Shown one piece after another: positions 11,888 through 13,043 of a DNA stretch of 13,043 nucleotides (its first letter is position 1; every line of letters starts with the position of its first letter). This DNA comes from Candidatus Aminicenantota bacterium. Lineage in GTDB: Bacteria > Acidobacteriota > Aminicenantia > Aminicenantales > Aminicenantaceae. Where the stretch lies: positions 1 through 13,043 of the forward strand of contig JAFGNQ010000253.1 of NCBI GenBank assembly GCA_016926925.1, written 5' to 3'. The notes under the pieces are model-generated. The model was not told where the DNA came from. It did not search any database and saw only the letters and a list, made by a program, of their open reading frames with translations. A program made the translations under genes and the position numbers.

Positions 11888-13043
11888 TTCTCACTTCCTC
11901 CTGGATTGGAAATTCCACAACGAATTCCGTATATTTCGCTCTTTTTTGTTTAAGTTTTCCTTTAAGCTGTTTTTCAACGAGGTTTCTGACAAGCTTAAGT
12001 CCCAAACTGTTGGTTTTAGAGATATCCAGGTCCTGACGGATTCCTACGCCGTCATCTTTCACACTCATCGCAATCATGCCTGGACCCGACCTTGCCATGG
12101 AAACCTCTATCGTGCCTTTCGCACCTCGCTTGAAAGCGTGTTTGAATGCGTTGGAGATGAGCTCGTTCAACACCAGTGCGCACGGAATGGCTTGTGTCAG
12201 AGAGAGGTGCACTCCAGCGATATCCACATGTGAGTTGATCTTCTTTCCCTCCCCGTAAACAGTGGAGAGATAATTAATGAGCTCGCGGATGTGTTCGCCC
12301 ATTTCAATCCGGTCGAACCGCTCGCTCCTGTAGAGCTGCGAATGAATGAAAGCCATAGTTTGGATTTTGGAACGCGCATCCTCTATCAAACCGATGGCTT
12401 TAGAGTCCTCGATTCTCAAGCTGCTCAAGTCAAGAATGCTGGAGATGACTTGAAGATTGTTTTTTACTCGGTGATGAATTTCCTGAAGCAGGAATTCTTT
12501 CTCTTTTATGGATTCTTCGAGTTGATTCTGAACTTCTTTGCGGTCGGTAATGTCACGGGTTGTGGCGATAAACCTGCTGGGATTCCCAGCGGTGTCTTTA
12601 GCGACAGAGGTGTTGATTTCCCCTATGAATCGCTGCCCGTTTTTTCTCAAAAGTGAGTATTCCAAATTCCTTGTTATGCCTTCCTTCAATGTCTTGTGAA
12701 GGTAGATGACCGCCTTGGCTCTTGACTCCGGTGCTATGAGGTCAAAAAACCTTCTCCCCAATAATTCCTGATCATGATCGAAACCGTAAAGTTGCAGTGC
12801 CTGCTTCGATACATAGGTGATTTTTCCCGCTATATCGGTCACCATGACCGCATCCGGAGATGTTTGGACGAGCGTTTTGTACCTTTCCTCGCTTTCCTTG
12901 AGGGCTTGTTCAGCCTGCTTTCGCTGCGTGATTTCGAGGGTGACCTCCACGGCCCCTATCATTTTTCCGTTTGGATCAACTACCGGATAGCCTCTAATCA
13001 GCCAGGTCCTGCCGTCGGGAGATGCGATTTCCGCCTTGTGCGG
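11865..13043 (-). CDS. PAS-PAS-HisKA_2 sensor histidine kinase, 5' end outside window
   Basis: The frame is open to the right edge, giving 392 visible residues, so the N-terminus is missing. The ATG at 12962 lies inside a PAS domain ('PDGRTWLIRGYPVVDPNGKM' upstream of it belongs to the same fold) and is not the start. Counting from that Met: the end of a first PAS with 'EITQRKQAEQAL' (10-21), a full PAS domain (22-143), the HisKA_2 motif 'LLQEIHHRVKNNLQ' with H163 as the phosphoacceptor (codon at 12476-12474), an HATPase N-box 'ELISNAFKHAF' (267-277), G1 'DDGVGI' (303-308) and G2 'SLGLKLV' (319-325). No membrane segment is visible in this part. Kinases of this type sense through PAS ligands or redox state and phosphorylate receiver domains. 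The next gene, overlapping by 23 bases, offers such a receiver. Confidence 0.92.
   Translation of the reverse strand, partial: PHKAEIASPDGRTWLIRGYPVVDPNGKMIGAVEVTLEITQRKQAEQALKESEERYKTLVQTSPDAVMVTDIAGKITYVSKQALQLYGFDHDQELLGRRFFDLIAPESRAKAVIYLHKTLKEGITRNLEYSLLRKNGQRFIGEINTSVAKDTAGNPSRFIATTRDITDRKEVQNQLEESIKEKEFLLQEIHHRVKNNLQVISSILDLSSLRIEDSKAIGLIEDARSKIQTMAFIHSQLYRSERFDRIEMGEHIRELINYLSTVYGEGKKINSHVDIAGVHLSLTQAIPCALVLNELISNAFKHAFKRGAKGTIEVSMARSGPGMIAMSVKDDGVGIRQDLDISKTNSLGLKLVRNLVEKQLKGKLKQKRAKYTEFVVEFPIQEEVRNVTNHGR

Overview
The window looks like a chromosomal stretch of an anaerobic, heterotrophic bacterium of moderate GC by eye. The main pointers are an NADH-binding NuoF/HndC-type flavoprotein fused to a GltD/NfnB-type flavoprotein next to an HndB-like ferredoxin, a eukaryote-like GlnRS, and HisKA_2-type sensor kinases. 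The combination reminds me of Candidatus Aminicenantes or of deltaproteobacterial (Desulfobacterota-like) anaerobes. That placement is an inference and is not proven by any marker here.

Layout, left to right. The 3' end of a TPR protein (+) meets a block of minus-strand housekeeping genes. Read in transcription order (right to left), that block is a DUF1015/COG4198 protein, glnS with a strong promoter-like sequence directly against its ATG, a possible small membrane protein, an ADP-ribosylglycohydrolase most like ARH3, and a CPBP intramembrane protease.

From about 5.7 to 9.76 kb lies a compact minus-strand redox operon: a promoter with a perfect TTGACA box, a roughly 158-nt leader with repeated complementary segments, the HndB-like ferredoxin, the 1024-residue NuoF-GltD fusion, an RRM RNA-binding protein that starts one base after the fusion's stop codon, and an intrinsic terminator. 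Divergent to it is a small XRE-type regulator whose own promoter carries a 9-bp inverted repeat. Between that regulator and the kinases lie 276 bp of structured repeats: a 193-bp element with perfect 13-bp terminal inverted repeats, and two ~82-bp hairpin units with partly covarying stems.

The right end holds two overlapping minus-strand signalling genes. The upstream one is a PAS-PAS-HisKA_2 histidine kinase cut by the window edge, with a canonical phosphoacceptor histidine. The downstream one is a REC-PAS-HisKA_2-HATPase protein in which that histidine and its neighbour are Gln and Lys.

The strongest leads are the two-gene NuoF-GltD redox module, the kinase-like protein without a phosphoacceptor, the structured mobile repeats, and the in-frame basic extension behind the TGA of the RRM gene.
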